NCBI GenBank assembly: GCA_032124015.1
Contig: JAQBEH010000145.1
Coordinates: 1 to 46,117 of the forward strand
Direction: 5' to 3'
Source of the DNA: DASRJG01 sp032124015
GTDB lineage: Bacteria; Acidobacteriota; Polarisedimenticolia; Polarisedimenticolales; DASRJG01
DNA length: 46,117 nucleotides
Position numbers and translations under genes: made by a program. Numbering within the stretch: position 1 is the first letter of the stretch; every line of letters starts with the position of its first letter. The notes under the pieces were generated by a model, which was not told the origin of the DNA, made no database searches, and was given only the letters and a program-made list of their open reading frames with translations. Positions 23,312 through 32,872 of this stretch are shown in pieces.

Positions 23312-23845
23312 ATGAGATCAATTGTTGCCGGACTACTGGCAATCGCGGGTTTGGGGGCCACCTCGGGCCCGACGCGGGCCGCGGAACTGAAGCCGGGAGA
23401 CCTGGCGCCGCCATTCAATCTCCAGGGCTCCGACGGGAAGCTTTACGATCTCGCCGAGCTCAAGGGAAAGGCTGTCGTTCTCGCGTGGTTCCCGAAGGCC
23501 TTCACCGGTGGCTGAACCGCCGAGTGCAAGTCGCTCCGTGAGAGCGGCGCCACAATCCGCAAGTTCGACGTGACCTACTTCGCGATCTCAACCGACGACG
23601 CGCCCACCAACAAGAAGTTCGCCGAGTCCCTTTCTTGCGACTACCCGATTCTCGCCGACCCCGACAAGAAGGTCGCCGAAGCCTATGGCGTCCTCATGCC
23701 GGGAGTCGGATACGCGAACCGATGGACGTATTACATCGGCCCCGATGGGAAGATCCTGGACATCGATAAAAAGGTGAAGCCACAAACAGCGGGGCCGGAC
23801 CTTGCGGCGAAACTCGAAGCGCTCGGGATCGCGAAGGCGAAATAG
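23312..23845 (+). CDS. Exported peroxiredoxin with in-frame TGA at the peroxidatic position (probable selenoprotein)
   Basis: 177 residues if TGA at 23513-23515 is read through as selenocysteine 68. The N-terminus is a signal peptide (MRSIVAGLLAIAGLGATSG, cleaved near ARAA). Before the TGA comes LAWFPKAFTGG and after it TAECKSLRESG, then VTYFAISTDD, DYPILADPDKKVAEAYGVL and YYIGPDGKIL: a full AhpC/TSA-type peroxiredoxin whose relatives have FTGGCTAEC, so the TGA sits exactly at the peroxidatic Cys; Cys72 is the likely resolving residue. Both halves share one frame and are otherwise undamaged. A GGCAGGAGG site precedes the ATG. Alternatives are a nonsense mutation or a base error. Confidence 0.85.
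23516..23549 (+). promoter_or_regulatory. Candidate SECIS hairpin after the UGA
   Basis: Downstream of the UGA, CGCC (23518-23521) can pair with GGCG (23546-23549), and GCTC (23533-23536) with GAGC (23542-23545) around the loop CGTGA, placing a GU in the apical loop about 23 bases after the UGA. This distance fits bacterial SECIS elements. The stem is short and has an 11-base bulge, so support is moderate. Confidence 0.45.
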
Positions 23846-23869
23846 CGACACGGCTGCCGGTTTTTCTGC

Positions 23870-24328
23870 TCACGCACCCACGTTACCTTGCACCTCGCCG
23901 GTCTTGCGATCGTAGCCAACGATGTTTTGCCACTCGCTCGCGTCGGAACGGGCGACCACGGCGATCACGGGCTCGGTCGAGCTGACGTTGAACACTTCGT
24001 GCGGAACGCCAGGCTCGATGAAGATGAAATCGCCGGCGGCATTCTCGACGCTGAGCGTGAGGCCCGGACCATACTCGTGTCGTACGCGACCGGCGAGAAT
24101 GTACAGCATGACCTCGAAGCCGACGTGCACGTGCGCATAGGCCACTCCGCCGGGTGGAATGGTCGCGACGTTCATGGAAAGATTTTTGGCCCCCGCGTTC
24201 GTGGCGGAAAGCCCGGTCTTGTAGTGGATGCCGTTCCAGTCACGGCAATTCTCGCTCCCGCGCACGACGATGATGCCGTCATTCCCCTCGGCCCGTGTGA
24301 TGCCAAGTTTTGACCCGTCCCCGCGCAT
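23870..24328 (-). CDS. Cupin-domain protein
   Basis: A 152-residue single-cupin protein. Cupin motif 1 is visible as AHVHVGFEVMLYILAGRVRHEYG (two His, a Glu and a final Gly in the usual spacing) and motif 2 as GDFIFIEPGVPHEVFN with the third His, so a metal site is complete. Residues in between match the beta-barrel pattern. Such proteins act as dioxygenases, isomerases or ligand sensors; which applies is not clear. The start at 24328 follows GAGGGAG. It lies convergent to the peroxiredoxin and downstream of the broken oxygenase gene. Confidence 0.88.
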   Translation of the reverse strand: MRGDGSKLGITRAEGNDGIIVVRGSENCRDWNGIHYKTGLSATNAGAKNLSMNVATIPPGGVAYAHVHVGFEVMLYILAGRVRHEYGPGLTLSVENAAGDFIFIEPGVPHEVFNVSSTEPVIAVVARSDASEWQNIVGYDRKTGEVQGNVGA

Positions 24329-24383
24329 TCGTGTCTCCCTCTCGCTCGTGTCCGAACGGTGTGCCGGTCCACAGACGTCGCCG

Positions 24384-25458
24384 TTACTTGTCCACCGCGT
24401 AATCATCCCCGTAGAACTTGCTGGTCGTTTTCGTGTGGAACGAGATGGCTTTGAACGGCGGGTACTTCGGAGTCTGCAGGGAGGGCAGGCACTCGAGCAG
24501 CTCTTCCTCCCAGAGGTACACCGCCATGGGGAAGGTCGCTCGCGGCAGAACACGCAGGGCCGGATCTCGCGGCTTCGAGACCCGATGCGTCGTCGAGGGC
24601 AGGATGTCGTTCGTGATGCGTTGCATGTAATCGCCAGTGTTGAGGACGATGCTCCCGAGGGGGGCTTGCAGCCTGACCCACTTGCCATTGCGACGATTCA
24701 AGACTTGTAGGCCCTCGATCTGCGGCGCGGGCAACAGCGTGAACAGGTCGACGTCCTCGTGGCCCAGGAGTCGACCGGCGCCCAGGGCGTCGTCCTTGCC
24801 GCCGATCGGTGGGTAGTAGTTCAGGCGGAGCCCGAAATTGGTGCCCGTCAATCTCCGGTCGTACAGGTGAGGGTCCTCGCCGAGGGAGGCGAGAATGGCC
24901 TGCATGATGGGAAGGATGAGACGCTCGTGCTCGAGACAGAACCCGCGAAAGAAGGGCTCGATCTCGGGACGTGGCCAGAATTCCACGACGCGAAGAACGT
25001 TTCGCGGGTCGAGGTCGAACGCCCTGCGGCAGAACACCCAGCCTTCCACGAGATCCGGATGGATGTCGGAGGATTCCTTAGATGGGAAAGTAGCCCTGCT
25101 TGACCGAGCCGTGGCGACGTGAGCGGTAGCGGAGCTTCTCATCGAGCGGGGTTTTCGTGAAAAAGTCGACGACGTGCTCCGCGGCGCGATCGTACAGGCC
25201 CGTGTCGATTCCGGTGTTGTGGAGGATGGCGAAGCCGATGTCCCTCAGCGCCTCGCCCAGCTCGCGGGCGAAGCGGTGCTTCCCCTCGTCGCCGCCATGC
25301 AGGAACAGGCCGAGGTCGCAGCTTAGAATCCGGTACTCTTCGTCGAAGGCGCCCTCGTCGGCTCCCTCCGCGAGGTGGTACTCCTGGGGCTTTTCGACCT
25401 GGTCGTAGCGGGAGAACTCGCGGCTGGTCGCCCGCACTCCGCGTTCCTTCTTATCCAT
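24384..25458 (-). pseudogene. Frameshifted 2OG-Fe(II) oxygenase (isopenicillin-N-synthase-like)
   Basis: The N-terminal part (start at 25458, MDKKERGVRATSREF) reads GEALRDIGFAILHNTG and GSVKQGYFPI, then meets TAA at about 25080. Removing one T there restores KESSDIHPDLVEGW and a continuous second half with the metal-ligand HED (LLGHEDVDLFTLLPAP), the Arg/His region STTHRVSKP and an end at 24384. Together this is a ~355-residue DIOX_N/2OG-FeII_Oxy enzyme. The single extra T makes it a recent pseudogene, or is a sequencing/assembly error. It diverges from the permease, which is damaged too. Confidence 0.82.
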
Positions 25459-25516
25459 GCTGCGTATGATACGCGCGCCGGCGGGCTGCGCAGCACCGCT
25501 TGAGCGGAGGATCGGC

Positions 25517-26855
25517 TTGGGACGCTTCCTGGCCGTCGACGGCGAAACCCGACTCGGACGCTCGATCAAGCTGTTCGACGGACTCGCGATTGTCGTCGGG
25601 ATCATGGTCGGGTCGGGGATCTTCAGGACCCCGGACTCGTCGCCGCCCGCCTCGGGCGTCCGTCGCTCACCTTCGTCGCCTGGACCCTCGGCGGAATAGT
25701 AAGTCTCGTGGGCGCGCTCGTGTTCGCGGAGCTCTCGACGCGGCATCTCCGCGCCGGCGGAAAGTACGTTTACGCCGGCGAGGCCTTCGGCCCGCGTGTC
25801 GCCTTCGCGATCGGATGGCTCGAGGCGGGGATCTACTGCGTCGCGATCGCGGCCATCGGCGTCGTCTGCGGGGAGTACCTGGCCCGGCTCGTCGGGCTTT
25901 CGGAGTCGGTGGCACGCATGCTCGGAGCCTTGACGGTCCTACTCCTCGTCGGTGTGAACCTCGCGGGCGTCGCGTTCGGCCGTTGGACGCAAAACATCTC
26001 CACGGCGGCAAAGGTCCTGGCCCTCGTGGGCGTCGTGGTTGTCTCGGTGCTCGCGGGGAACGGTGGGAAGTGGGCGTCGTCCTCCCTTCCGGGCGCGCCC
26101 ACGGGTGTCGCGATTCTCGGCGCCCTCGCGGTGGCCTTCCAGCCGGTCCTGTGGACCTACTACGGCTACCTGGACGCAGCCAAGGTCGCCGAGGAGGTCG
26201 TGGACCCGACACGCACGCTCCCGCGGATCTTCCTGTGGGGCATCGGCCTCGTCACGGGGCTCTACCTTCTCCTCAATGCGGCATTCCTGAACGTCCTCCC
26301 CTTCGACCGGATCGCCGCCTCGCCCCTCCTGGCGGGAGACGTGATGGCCCGGCTGTTCGGAGAGTGGGCGGGGTCCGCGACCGCCCTGCTCGCACTTCTG
26401 GTGGTGCTTGCCTGCCTGAACGCCAACGTCTTCGTGACCCCTCGGGTCGTCTACGGCCTTGCCCGCGACGGTCTCGCACCCAGCGTTCTTGCTCACATCA
26501 ATCGCGGAGGCACACCGTGGGTCGCCACGCTTTTCGTCGGTGCCGTGTCACTAGTCCTGGCGGCGACGGGATCCTTCAGCCGGCTGCTCTCGCTGGCTAT
26601 CCTTCTCATCCTGGTCACCGACGGCTTCATGGTGATCGTATTGTTCCGGCTGCGGATGCGGGATCCCGACTCTCCTTTTCGCATGCCGCTCTATCCGTGG
26701 TTGCCGGGCTGTTTCTCGCGATCTACGCGCTCTTGTTCGTGGCTGGGGCCGTGGACCAGCCTGGCCTGGCACTCGCAACGGCGGCGACGCTGGCGGCGGC
26801 TTACGGCGTCGCCCGAGTGACGGTCAGCAGGCAAGGTGCCGATCGTACGGAATGA
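25517..26855 (+). pseudogene. APC-family amino acid permease with two one-base deletions
   Basis: A ~445-residue amino acid/polyamine permease of the APC superfamily, read in three frames. The first (from a TTG at 25517 with GGAGG upstream) has the family signature IKLFDGLAIVVGIMVGSGIF; a missing base at about 25633 moves to the frame with VSLVGALVFAELSTRHLRAG and most helices; another missing base at about 26706 moves to the end LFLAIYALLFVAGAVDQPG, stop at 26853-26855. All parts join in order without loss, so the deletions are recent or are base-call errors. It is divergent from the oxygenase pseudogene. Confidence 0.85.
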
Positions 26856-26890
26856 CGTTTCTCGTTCGTTCGCGGCTGCGATTCTTGCAC

Positions 26891-27334
26891 CTACACCCTG
26901 GCTTTCCGTCGCGTCAACCACTGGTCTACCGACAGGCGATCATCGCCGCGTGGCATGACCAGCAAGAAGAGGAGCAGTGCAGCGCGCGGGATGACATGAC
27001 TGTGGAACTCATAGAGCGGCTCGGCGAGCAAGTGCCCGAATGTCACGAGCACCAGCACCCCGCCCAAGGCGAGAAGCGCCACCCGCACACGTATGCCCAC
27101 AAGCAGCATTGCGCCCGCCGCCAACTCGACAACCGGGACAGCAACCCCCGTGGTCCAAAGCGACCAACGGGGAAGAAATGTCTGAGCATAAGGCTCGACG
27201 AAAAGGCGCTGGGCGTGCTGCAGTGGGCCCAACTGAAAAACCTTCCAGACTCCGGCCATGAAGAAGATCAAACCCAATATGGCGCGCGCGAAGAAAATGG
27301 CCCATGCGCGATCGGATGCGTCTCGGGAGTTCAT
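26891..27334 (-). CDS. DoxX family membrane protein
   Basis: A 147-residue protein with four membrane helices (FFARAILGLIFFMAGVWKVF, VPVVELAAGAMLLVGI, ALLALGGVLVLVTFGHLLAE, IPRAALLLFLLVM). The pattern with GLIFFMAGVWKV and VELAAGAMLLVG fits DoxX/MauE-type proteins, which are linked to quinone or thiol redox chemistry in the inner membrane. Its ATG overlaps the stop of the kinase gene by four bases (27331-27334), so it is the second gene of a kinase-DoxX operon. No cysteine pair typical of MauE is seen. Confidence 0.86.
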   Translation of the reverse strand: MNSRDASDRAWAIFFARAILGLIFFMAGVWKVFQLGPLQHAQRLFVEPYAQTFLPRWSLWTTGVAVPVVELAAGAMLLVGIRVRVALLALGGVLVLVTFGHLLAEPLYEFHSHVIPRAALLLFLLVMPRGDDRLSVDQWLTRRKARV

Positions 27335-29580
27335 GACGTCAGATCCAACCCGGCCTTGGTCAAGCCCTCCAACAGGTGATCGGTCAAACCCGGCGATTGG
27401 GCGTGGCGTTCGATCAGCTCGGCGCGGAGTTCGCTGACGGGAAGCTTAAAGAGCCTCCGCAATTCTTCGAGTGCGGGTCCCGCGTCCGCCGGTCGACCGA
27501 GTTGACCGTAGGTCGCTGCAAGAAAGAGCGGGGCGCGGAAATCCTCCCCGAGATCGGTTGCCAACAGTTCCGCGAGGGCCTTCTCGTATCGATTGTGGGC
27601 GTAGTGGTCGAGGAAGGTCGCCATCCTGACCCAGCCTGGCGGATGCGGTCCGAACAGTTCGATCGCCCGATTCACCATCGGAACCCCGTTTTCGAAATCC
27701 TCTCTTTGGATCTGGTAGAGGCCCAAGACGGCCAACCACATGGCATGGTTCGGAGCCAGTTCGATCGCTCGATGGCTCTCGAGCGTGGCACGTTCGTAGT
27801 CGCCGCGGAAGTAATACGTCAGGCTGAGATTGCCGTGCGTGACATGGCTGGCACCGTCGAGCCGTACGGCTTCGAGCCCGAGCGCGAGCGCCCGGTCGAG
27901 CGCGACGTACGCGTCGAGCCTCTCGTTACGACGGTGGTGGTATTCCTCCGCGTAGATGTACCCCAACCAGGCCAGGCCGTCGGCGTAATCCGGTTCCGCT
28001 TCGACCACTTTTTCGAGGCACTCCCGGGCTATGGCGTGATTTTCCGTGGTGTGGTTTTGAAGGTAATCGTAGGCGCGCAGGACGCAGTCGTAGCTACGCA
28101 GGTTGGTCGGCGGTTTTCCCCGCAGCTCCGACAACTCGGCGCGAGCCAGGGCGCCGTAGTTGCCGGCAATGGCGCTGACGACCTGCTGCGTCAAGTCGTC
28201 CTGGATGGCGAAAAGATCCTGTACCGTCAGGTCGCGTTCGTAGGTAGTGCCCCAGACCGAACGGCCCTCCGTGGCGTCGGAGAGTCCGACATTGATGCGG
28301 ATGCGGTTTCCCTGTCTGAACACACTCCCCCGCAACACGTAGCGCGCGTTGAGGGCCGAACCAATCTCCGCAAGTTCCGCGTCGGCGTTGTTCCTCTTGA
28401 AGTCCGCCGTCGCGAGGTGCGCGATGACGGAGAGCTCCCGGTACCGGGACAACTCGGTGATGATCTCCTCGGTAAGACCGATACTGAAGTACTCCTGATC
28501 CGGGTCACCGCTCGCGTTGTTGAACGGGAGGACGGCGATCGACGGGCCTCTCGAGGCGTCCGGGCCGACCGGCGCGGGCTCCTTGTCCTCCCTCGCGGTT
28601 CGTAGGAGCGCGATGCCCGCCACGGTCAGGGCCAGGACCAGGACCAGGACGAGTGCCGCGGCCACCCTCACCCATAGCCGCGAACCGGGAGCAGCCGCAA
28701 GCGTGTGCGCGCCGGTTTTCTCCGCGGACGAACCGCGCCTCAGGCGCTTGAGGTCGGCGCCCATGTCGGCGGCGCTCTGGTAACGGAGCGCTGGGTCTTT
28801 CTCCATCGCGCGGTTGACGATGTTCTGGAGCTCGACCGGAACCCGCGAGTTGAACTCGATGGGCGCGGTCGGAGCGCGGTTGAGGATGGCGTCGAACACC
28901 GCGGCCGACGTGTTCCCCGCAAACGCGCGCCGCGCGGTGATCATCTCGTACAGCACCACGCCAAGCGAGAAGACGTCCGTGCGGTAGTCCAGTTCCTTTC
29001 CTAGAGCCTGCTCGGGGGACATGTAGGCGACCGTTCCGACAACCGATCCCGACTGTGTCTTGTCCATCTCGGTATGAGTCGCGTCGCTCCCGTCGAGCGC
29101 GTCGGTCGCCCCGAGTTTGGCCAGGCCGAAGTCCAGCATCTTGGCGGAACCGTCGCGGGCAACGAAGATGTTCTGCGGTTTGATGTCGCGATGGACGATC
29201 CCCTTTTCGTGCGCCGCGCTCAGCGCCCCGGCGATCTGGATCGCGAGGTCGATCGCCGCATCGATCGCCATCGGCTTGGCACCGATGTGTTCACGGAGCG
29301 TCCGGCCCTCCAGCAGTTCCATCACGATGAACCGCCGTCCCTGCCATTCGCCGATGTCGTGGATGGAACAGATGTTGGCGTGATTTAACGCCGAAGCCGC
29401 CCGGGCCTCCCGCAAGTACCGGTCCACGGTCTTCGCCTCCGACGAATCGCTGTCGGGCACGAACTTCAGCGCCACGTGCCGGTGTAGACGAGTGTCCTCG
29501 GCCTTCCAGACCACACCCATCCCGCCCTCGCCGATCTTCTCGACCAAGCTGTAATGCAGGATCTTTTGCCCTGGCTCCAT
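27331..29580 (-). CDS. Membrane Ser/Thr kinase fused to TolB-like and TPR domains
   Basis: A 749-residue protein. Kinase residues 10-280: IGEGGMGVVW, Lys39 in VALKFV, HRDIKPQN (Asp132), DFG 150-152, SPE 188-190. One membrane helix lies at about 303-326 (VAAALVLVLVLALTVAGIAL). About 345-480 is the TolB-like region (SIAVLPFNNASGDPDQEYFS, YVLRGSVFRQGNRIRI), followed by TPR-like repeats to the C-terminus (LGLEAVRLDGASHVTHGNLS and AIELAPNHAMWLAVLGLYQI). So the kinase faces the cytosol and the TPR part the periplasm. The start at 29580 was chosen by family fit. It is co-transcribed with doxX and is divergent from the subtilase. Confidence 0.94.
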   Translation of the reverse strand: MEPGQKILHYSLVEKIGEGGMGVVWKAEDTRLHRHVALKFVPDSDSSEAKTVDRYLREARAASALNHANICSIHDIGEWQGRRFIVMELLEGRTLREHIGAKPMAIDAAIDLAIQIAGALSAAHEKGIVHRDIKPQNIFVARDGSAKMLDFGLAKLGATDALDGSDATHTEMDKTQSGSVVGTVAYMSPEQALGKELDYRTDVFSLGVVLYEMITARRAFAGNTSAAVFDAILNRAPTAPIEFNSRVPVELQNIVNRAMEKDPALRYQSAADMGADLKRLRRGSSAEKTGAHTLAAAPGSRLWVRVAAALVLVLVLALTVAGIALLRTAREDKEPAPVGPDASRGPSIAVLPFNNASGDPDQEYFSIGLTEEIITELSRYRELSVIAHLATADFKRNNADAELAEIGSALNARYVLRGSVFRQGNRIRINVGLSDATEGRSVWGTTYERDLTVQDLFAIQDDLTQQVVSAIAGNYGALARAELSELRGKPPTNLRSYDCVLRAYDYLQNHTTENHAIARECLEKVVEAEPDYADGLAWLGYIYAEEYHHRRNERLDAYVALDRALALGLEAVRLDGASHVTHGNLSLTYYFRGDYERATLESHRAIELAPNHAMWLAVLGLYQIQREDFENGVPMVNRAIELFGPHPPGWVRMATFLDHYAHNRYEKALAELLATDLGEDFRAPLFLAATYGQLGRPADAGPALEELRRLFKLPVSELRAELIERHAQSPGLTDHLLEGLTKAGLDLTS

Positions 29581-29665
29581 GGCACCTAGTCTAACCGGGT
29601 GTCGTGGCCTACATTCAAGGGGGTGCCTCGTGGCGCCAGGATCGACACTCCTGGCGTTCGGCGGG

Positions 29666-32600
29666 ATGGTCTCGCGTGATGCGGCCAGGCGCCGAGTCGA
29701 AGTGCGCTCATACGTCAGGCTGACTCTCGGGATATTGACCTGCAGTTGGTTCGCGGCCGCGGCTGGGGCGGCGCCGAACTCCGTCCCCCATCCGGACGGA
29801 TCGTGCTGGCCCGGCGCCCTCGGGACCGACCCCGAGCTCTGCCCGCCCAACGATCCTTCTTTTTCGAAAAAATGGGAGTACCTGAGCCGGATCCCGGATG
29901 AACTCGACAAGAGCCGGATGCACCCAAGCGAGCTCGCCCTCGGTTCCATCGGGATGTCTCTCGATAGCGCTTGGCAGCACACGCTCGGTCGCGACGACGT
30001 CGTCATCGCCGTCCTCGATAGCGGAATCCTCTGGGACTACAAGGACCTCGTGCGGAAGCTCTACTTGAACCCGGGCGAGCTTCCCCTCCCCGCGGGCTCG
30101 AGCGTCAAGGACAGAAACGGAGACGGTATCTTCAACATCGACGACTACGAGGGCGACTCTCGGGTCGGCGACCGTAACGGCAACGGAATCCTCGATCCGG
30201 GCGATCTGATCCAAGCGTTTTCGAATTGCCGGGACGACGACGGGAACGGGTACGTCGACGATATCTCCGGCTACGACTTCTTCGAGGGAACCCACTGCGG
30301 CGTCGCGGGGGGAGACAACGACCCGGGGGACGACGTCCGATTCCGTCACGGGACCGGGATCGCGTCCACGGCGGCGGCAGAAACCAACAACGGCATCGAC
30401 GATGCGGGTGTCTGCCCACGATGCCGCGTGCTCCCCGTTCGCGTGGGAGACAGCTTCGTGGTCGATGCCAACCGGTTCGCCCGAGGGGTCGTCTTCGCCG
30501 TCAACGCCGGCGCTTCCGTGATCGGCTCGGCGCTCGGGAGCTACAACAACACCCCCGCGGCGCGCCGCGCCGTGGACTTCGCCTACGCCAGAGGCGTTCC
30601 GGTCATCGCCTCGGCGGCCGACGAGTTCTCCTACCACCACAATTTCCCGAGCCTCTACGGCCACGCGTTCTACGTGAACACAATCCGGTTCAACCATGTG
30701 GACGACTTTCTGAAGGCGACCACGTTTTGGGGGATCTCTCCGTGCACCAACTTCGGCGCCAGGGTTTCCGTGACGGTCCCGGGAACGAGCTGTTCCTCGG
30801 GTTCCACCGCTCGGCTCGCGGGTGTGGCGGGACTCATCCAATCGGCGGCGCGCAACGCGGGGGTGGGGCCGCTCACCGCCGAGGAGGTGTACCAGATTCT
30901 CCGGACGACCGCGGACGACCTCGATAACACGTCGCCCGATTGGGGTTCCCTCCGCTACCGGGCCCTTAAGGGATTCGACGAGATCTATGGGTACGGGCGG
31001 GTCAACGTGCTCCAATCGATCCTCGCCGTCGAAGGCGGCCGCATCCCGCCGAACGCCGATCTCGTTGCGCCGGACTGGTTCGAGATCGTCTCTCCCAACG
31101 CGACCCCGCGGGTGGCCGTCACGGGCTCCATTCACGTGCCGCGCGCAAAACGGGCGACCTTCGCCCTCGAGTACGCGCTGGGCATCCAGCCTCGAGACGA
31201 TGAGTTCGTGCTCGTGGCCGGTGGCGAGGTTACAGGGAGCAAGGAGGGAACGCTCGGGACCCTGGACTTCGAGAAGTTGCCCAAGTCCACCGGTCCGGCG
31301 CCGACGACGCGCGAGCAGCGCGACCGCTATTCCGTGACCGTCAGGCTCCGCGTCACGGACGACCGGGGGCTCGTCGCGGAGTCACGTCGAAGCTTCTTCG
31401 TGCTCGACGACCCGGACTGGATGGAGTTCCCCCCACTGAACCTGGGCGCGTCGGGCGAGGCCTCCCCGGTCGTCGCCGATCTCGACGGGGACGGGCGGGA
31501 TGAAGTCATCCTCGCGCTTTCCGATGGAACGCTCCGAATCCTCAAATGGGAGAGCTCTGGACTTCGCGAGCAGCGCCACCATCTCGATTTTGGGCCCTCG
31601 CTCTTGTCGACCAAGATCGGGGAGACCTTGATCCGCGAGCCCGTTGTTTCAGACCTCCGCGGGCGTGGCAGGATGGCGATCGTCGTGGCCTCACGCGAAG
31701 GGAAGATCTACGCCTTCAACTCGAAAGGCAAGCGCCTGAGGGGCTTCCCTGTCTCGGTGCGCTCCGAATCGTCCCGAACCGGCGCCCCCACGCCGAGCCT
31801 CGAGCGGGGAATCCTCTCGAAGCCCGTTCTCGCGGACCTGGATGGAAAGCGGGGCCAAGAAATCATCGTGACCGCGCTCGATGGCACCGTCTACGCCTGG
31901 CGGGGAAATGGCAAGCCGCTCGCAGGATTCCCCGTCGCGGTCGAGGACCAAAGGACCGGTCAACGGTCGAAGCTCGTTTCCACGCCGGTGGTTGGGGACG
32001 TCGACGGCGACGGCCGCCCCGAGATCGTGTTCGGCGGGAACGGCGTGCGGGAGGGGCTGGCAGCGGCCTACGCGATCCACGCGGACGGTAATCTGCATCA
32101 CGGTGGACCCTTCCTCGCGGGATGGGACCCGGTCGAGGTCCCCCTGCTGCGAGATGTGCTCATACCTACGCTCGCGACCGGCGTGCAGATGACCCCCGTG
32201 CTGGTCGACGTGAACCAGGATGGCGACATGGAGGTCGTCCTTTACGGGGTCACCGGATCCGGAATCTTTTTATTGGATCACCGACCCGGCGGTGCGCCGG
32301 CCGTTCTAGCTCGGTATTCCCTCCTGCCCGGCACGGGCTCGGAGTTCCAGGGGATCAGTTTCATTGCGAGCCCTGGATCTCCTATCGTGACGGACACGGA
32401 CGGCGACGGCGAGATGGAACTGTACGCTCCACTGCTCCCCCTAAGGATGCTGACGATGCGGACGAGCCCGGGCATCCCCCTCGATGTGCCACCGGTTCTC
32501 GGAGGATGGAGCATGAAGCCGGGCGCCGCAGAGGCGCCATCGGTTCCCATGATCCCGAATTACCCACGTCTAATGGAAGACCTGACCGTGCTGGGTGCGC

Positions 32601-32872
32601 CGGTCGCGGCGGACGTAGACGGAGACGGGTCCCAGGAGATCCTGTTGGGGAGCGGGGGGTATCTCCTCCACGCCTTCAAGAAGGCGGGGGGAGAGGCCGA
32701 GGGTTTCCCGAAATTCACGGGCGGATGGGTCTTTTCCGCCCCGTCGGTCGGTGACCTCGATGGCGACGGGAGGCAGGAACTCGTCAGCGTGACCCGAGAG
32801 GGTTTTCTGTTCGTTTGGAGACTACGGAAGGCGCTGCTCGCTCGGACGACGTCGGCTCCCCGAGTCCAATGA
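29666..32872 (+). CDS. Secreted subtilisin-like (S8) protease with FG-GAP/VCBS repeats
   Basis: About 1068 residues. After a signal peptide (LTLGILTCSWFAAAAGA) comes an S8 domain with Asp in VIAVLDSGIL, His in VRFRHGTGIAS and Ser probably in SSGSTARLAGVAG. Between Asp and His is a ~60-residue insert with EF-hand-like loops (DRNGDGIFNIDD, DRNGNGILDPGD, DDDGNGYVDD) that should bind calcium. The second half holds several FG-GAP/VCBS units (VADLDGDGRDEVILAL, VGDVDGDGRPEIVFGG, VGDLDGDGRQELVSV), the pattern of a beta-propeller. The usual Asn-Gly of the oxyanion loop appears as ASAADEF. Start: ATG 29666 or, with equal merit, GTG 29702. Confidence 0.9.
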   Translation: MVSRDAARRRVEVRSYVRLTLGILTCSWFAAAAGAAPNSVPHPDGSCWPGALGTDPELCPPNDPSFSKKWEYLSRIPDELDKSRMHPSELALGSIGMSLDSAWQHTLGRDDVVIAVLDSGILWDYKDLVRKLYLNPGELPLPAGSSVKDRNGDGIFNIDDYEGDSRVGDRNGNGILDPGDLIQAFSNCRDDDGNGYVDDISGYDFFEGTHCGVAGGDNDPGDDVRFRHGTGIASTAAAETNNGIDDAGVCPRCRVLPVRVGDSFVVDANRFARGVVFAVNAGASVIGSALGSYNNTPAARRAVDFAYARGVPVIASAADEFSYHHNFPSLYGHAFYVNTIRFNHVDDFLKATTFWGISPCTNFGARVSVTVPGTSCSSGSTARLAGVAGLIQSAARNAGVGPLTAEEVYQILRTTADDLDNTSPDWGSLRYRALKGFDEIYGYGRVNVLQSILAVEGGRIPPNADLVAPDWFEIVSPNATPRVAVTGSIHVPRAKRATFALEYALGIQPRDDEFVLVAGGEVTGSKEGTLGTLDFEKLPKSTGPAPTTREQRDRYSVTVRLRVTDDRGLVAESRRSFFVLDDPDWMEFPPLNLGASGEASPVVADLDGDGRDEVILALSDGTLRILKWESSGLREQRHHLDFGPSLLSTKIGETLIREPVVSDLRGRGRMAIVVASREGKIYAFNSKGKRLRGFPVSVRSESSRTGAPTPSLERGILSKPVLADLDGKRGQEIIVTALDGTVYAWRGNGKPLAGFPVAVEDQRTGQRSKLVSTPVVGDVDGDGRPEIVFGGNGVREGLAAAYAIHADGNLHHGGPFLAGWDPVEVPLLRDVLIPTLATGVQMTPVLVDVNQDGDMEVVLYGVTGSGIFLLDHRPGGAPAVLARYSLLPGTGSEFQGISFIASPGSPIVTDTDGDGEMELYAPLLPLRMLTMRTSPGIPLDVPPVLGGWSMKPGAAEAPSVPMIPNYPRLMEDLTVLGAPVAADVDGDGSQEILLGSGGYLLHAFKKAGGEAEGFPKFTGGWVFSAPSVGDLDGDGRQELVSVTREGFLFVWRLRKALLARTTSAPRVQ

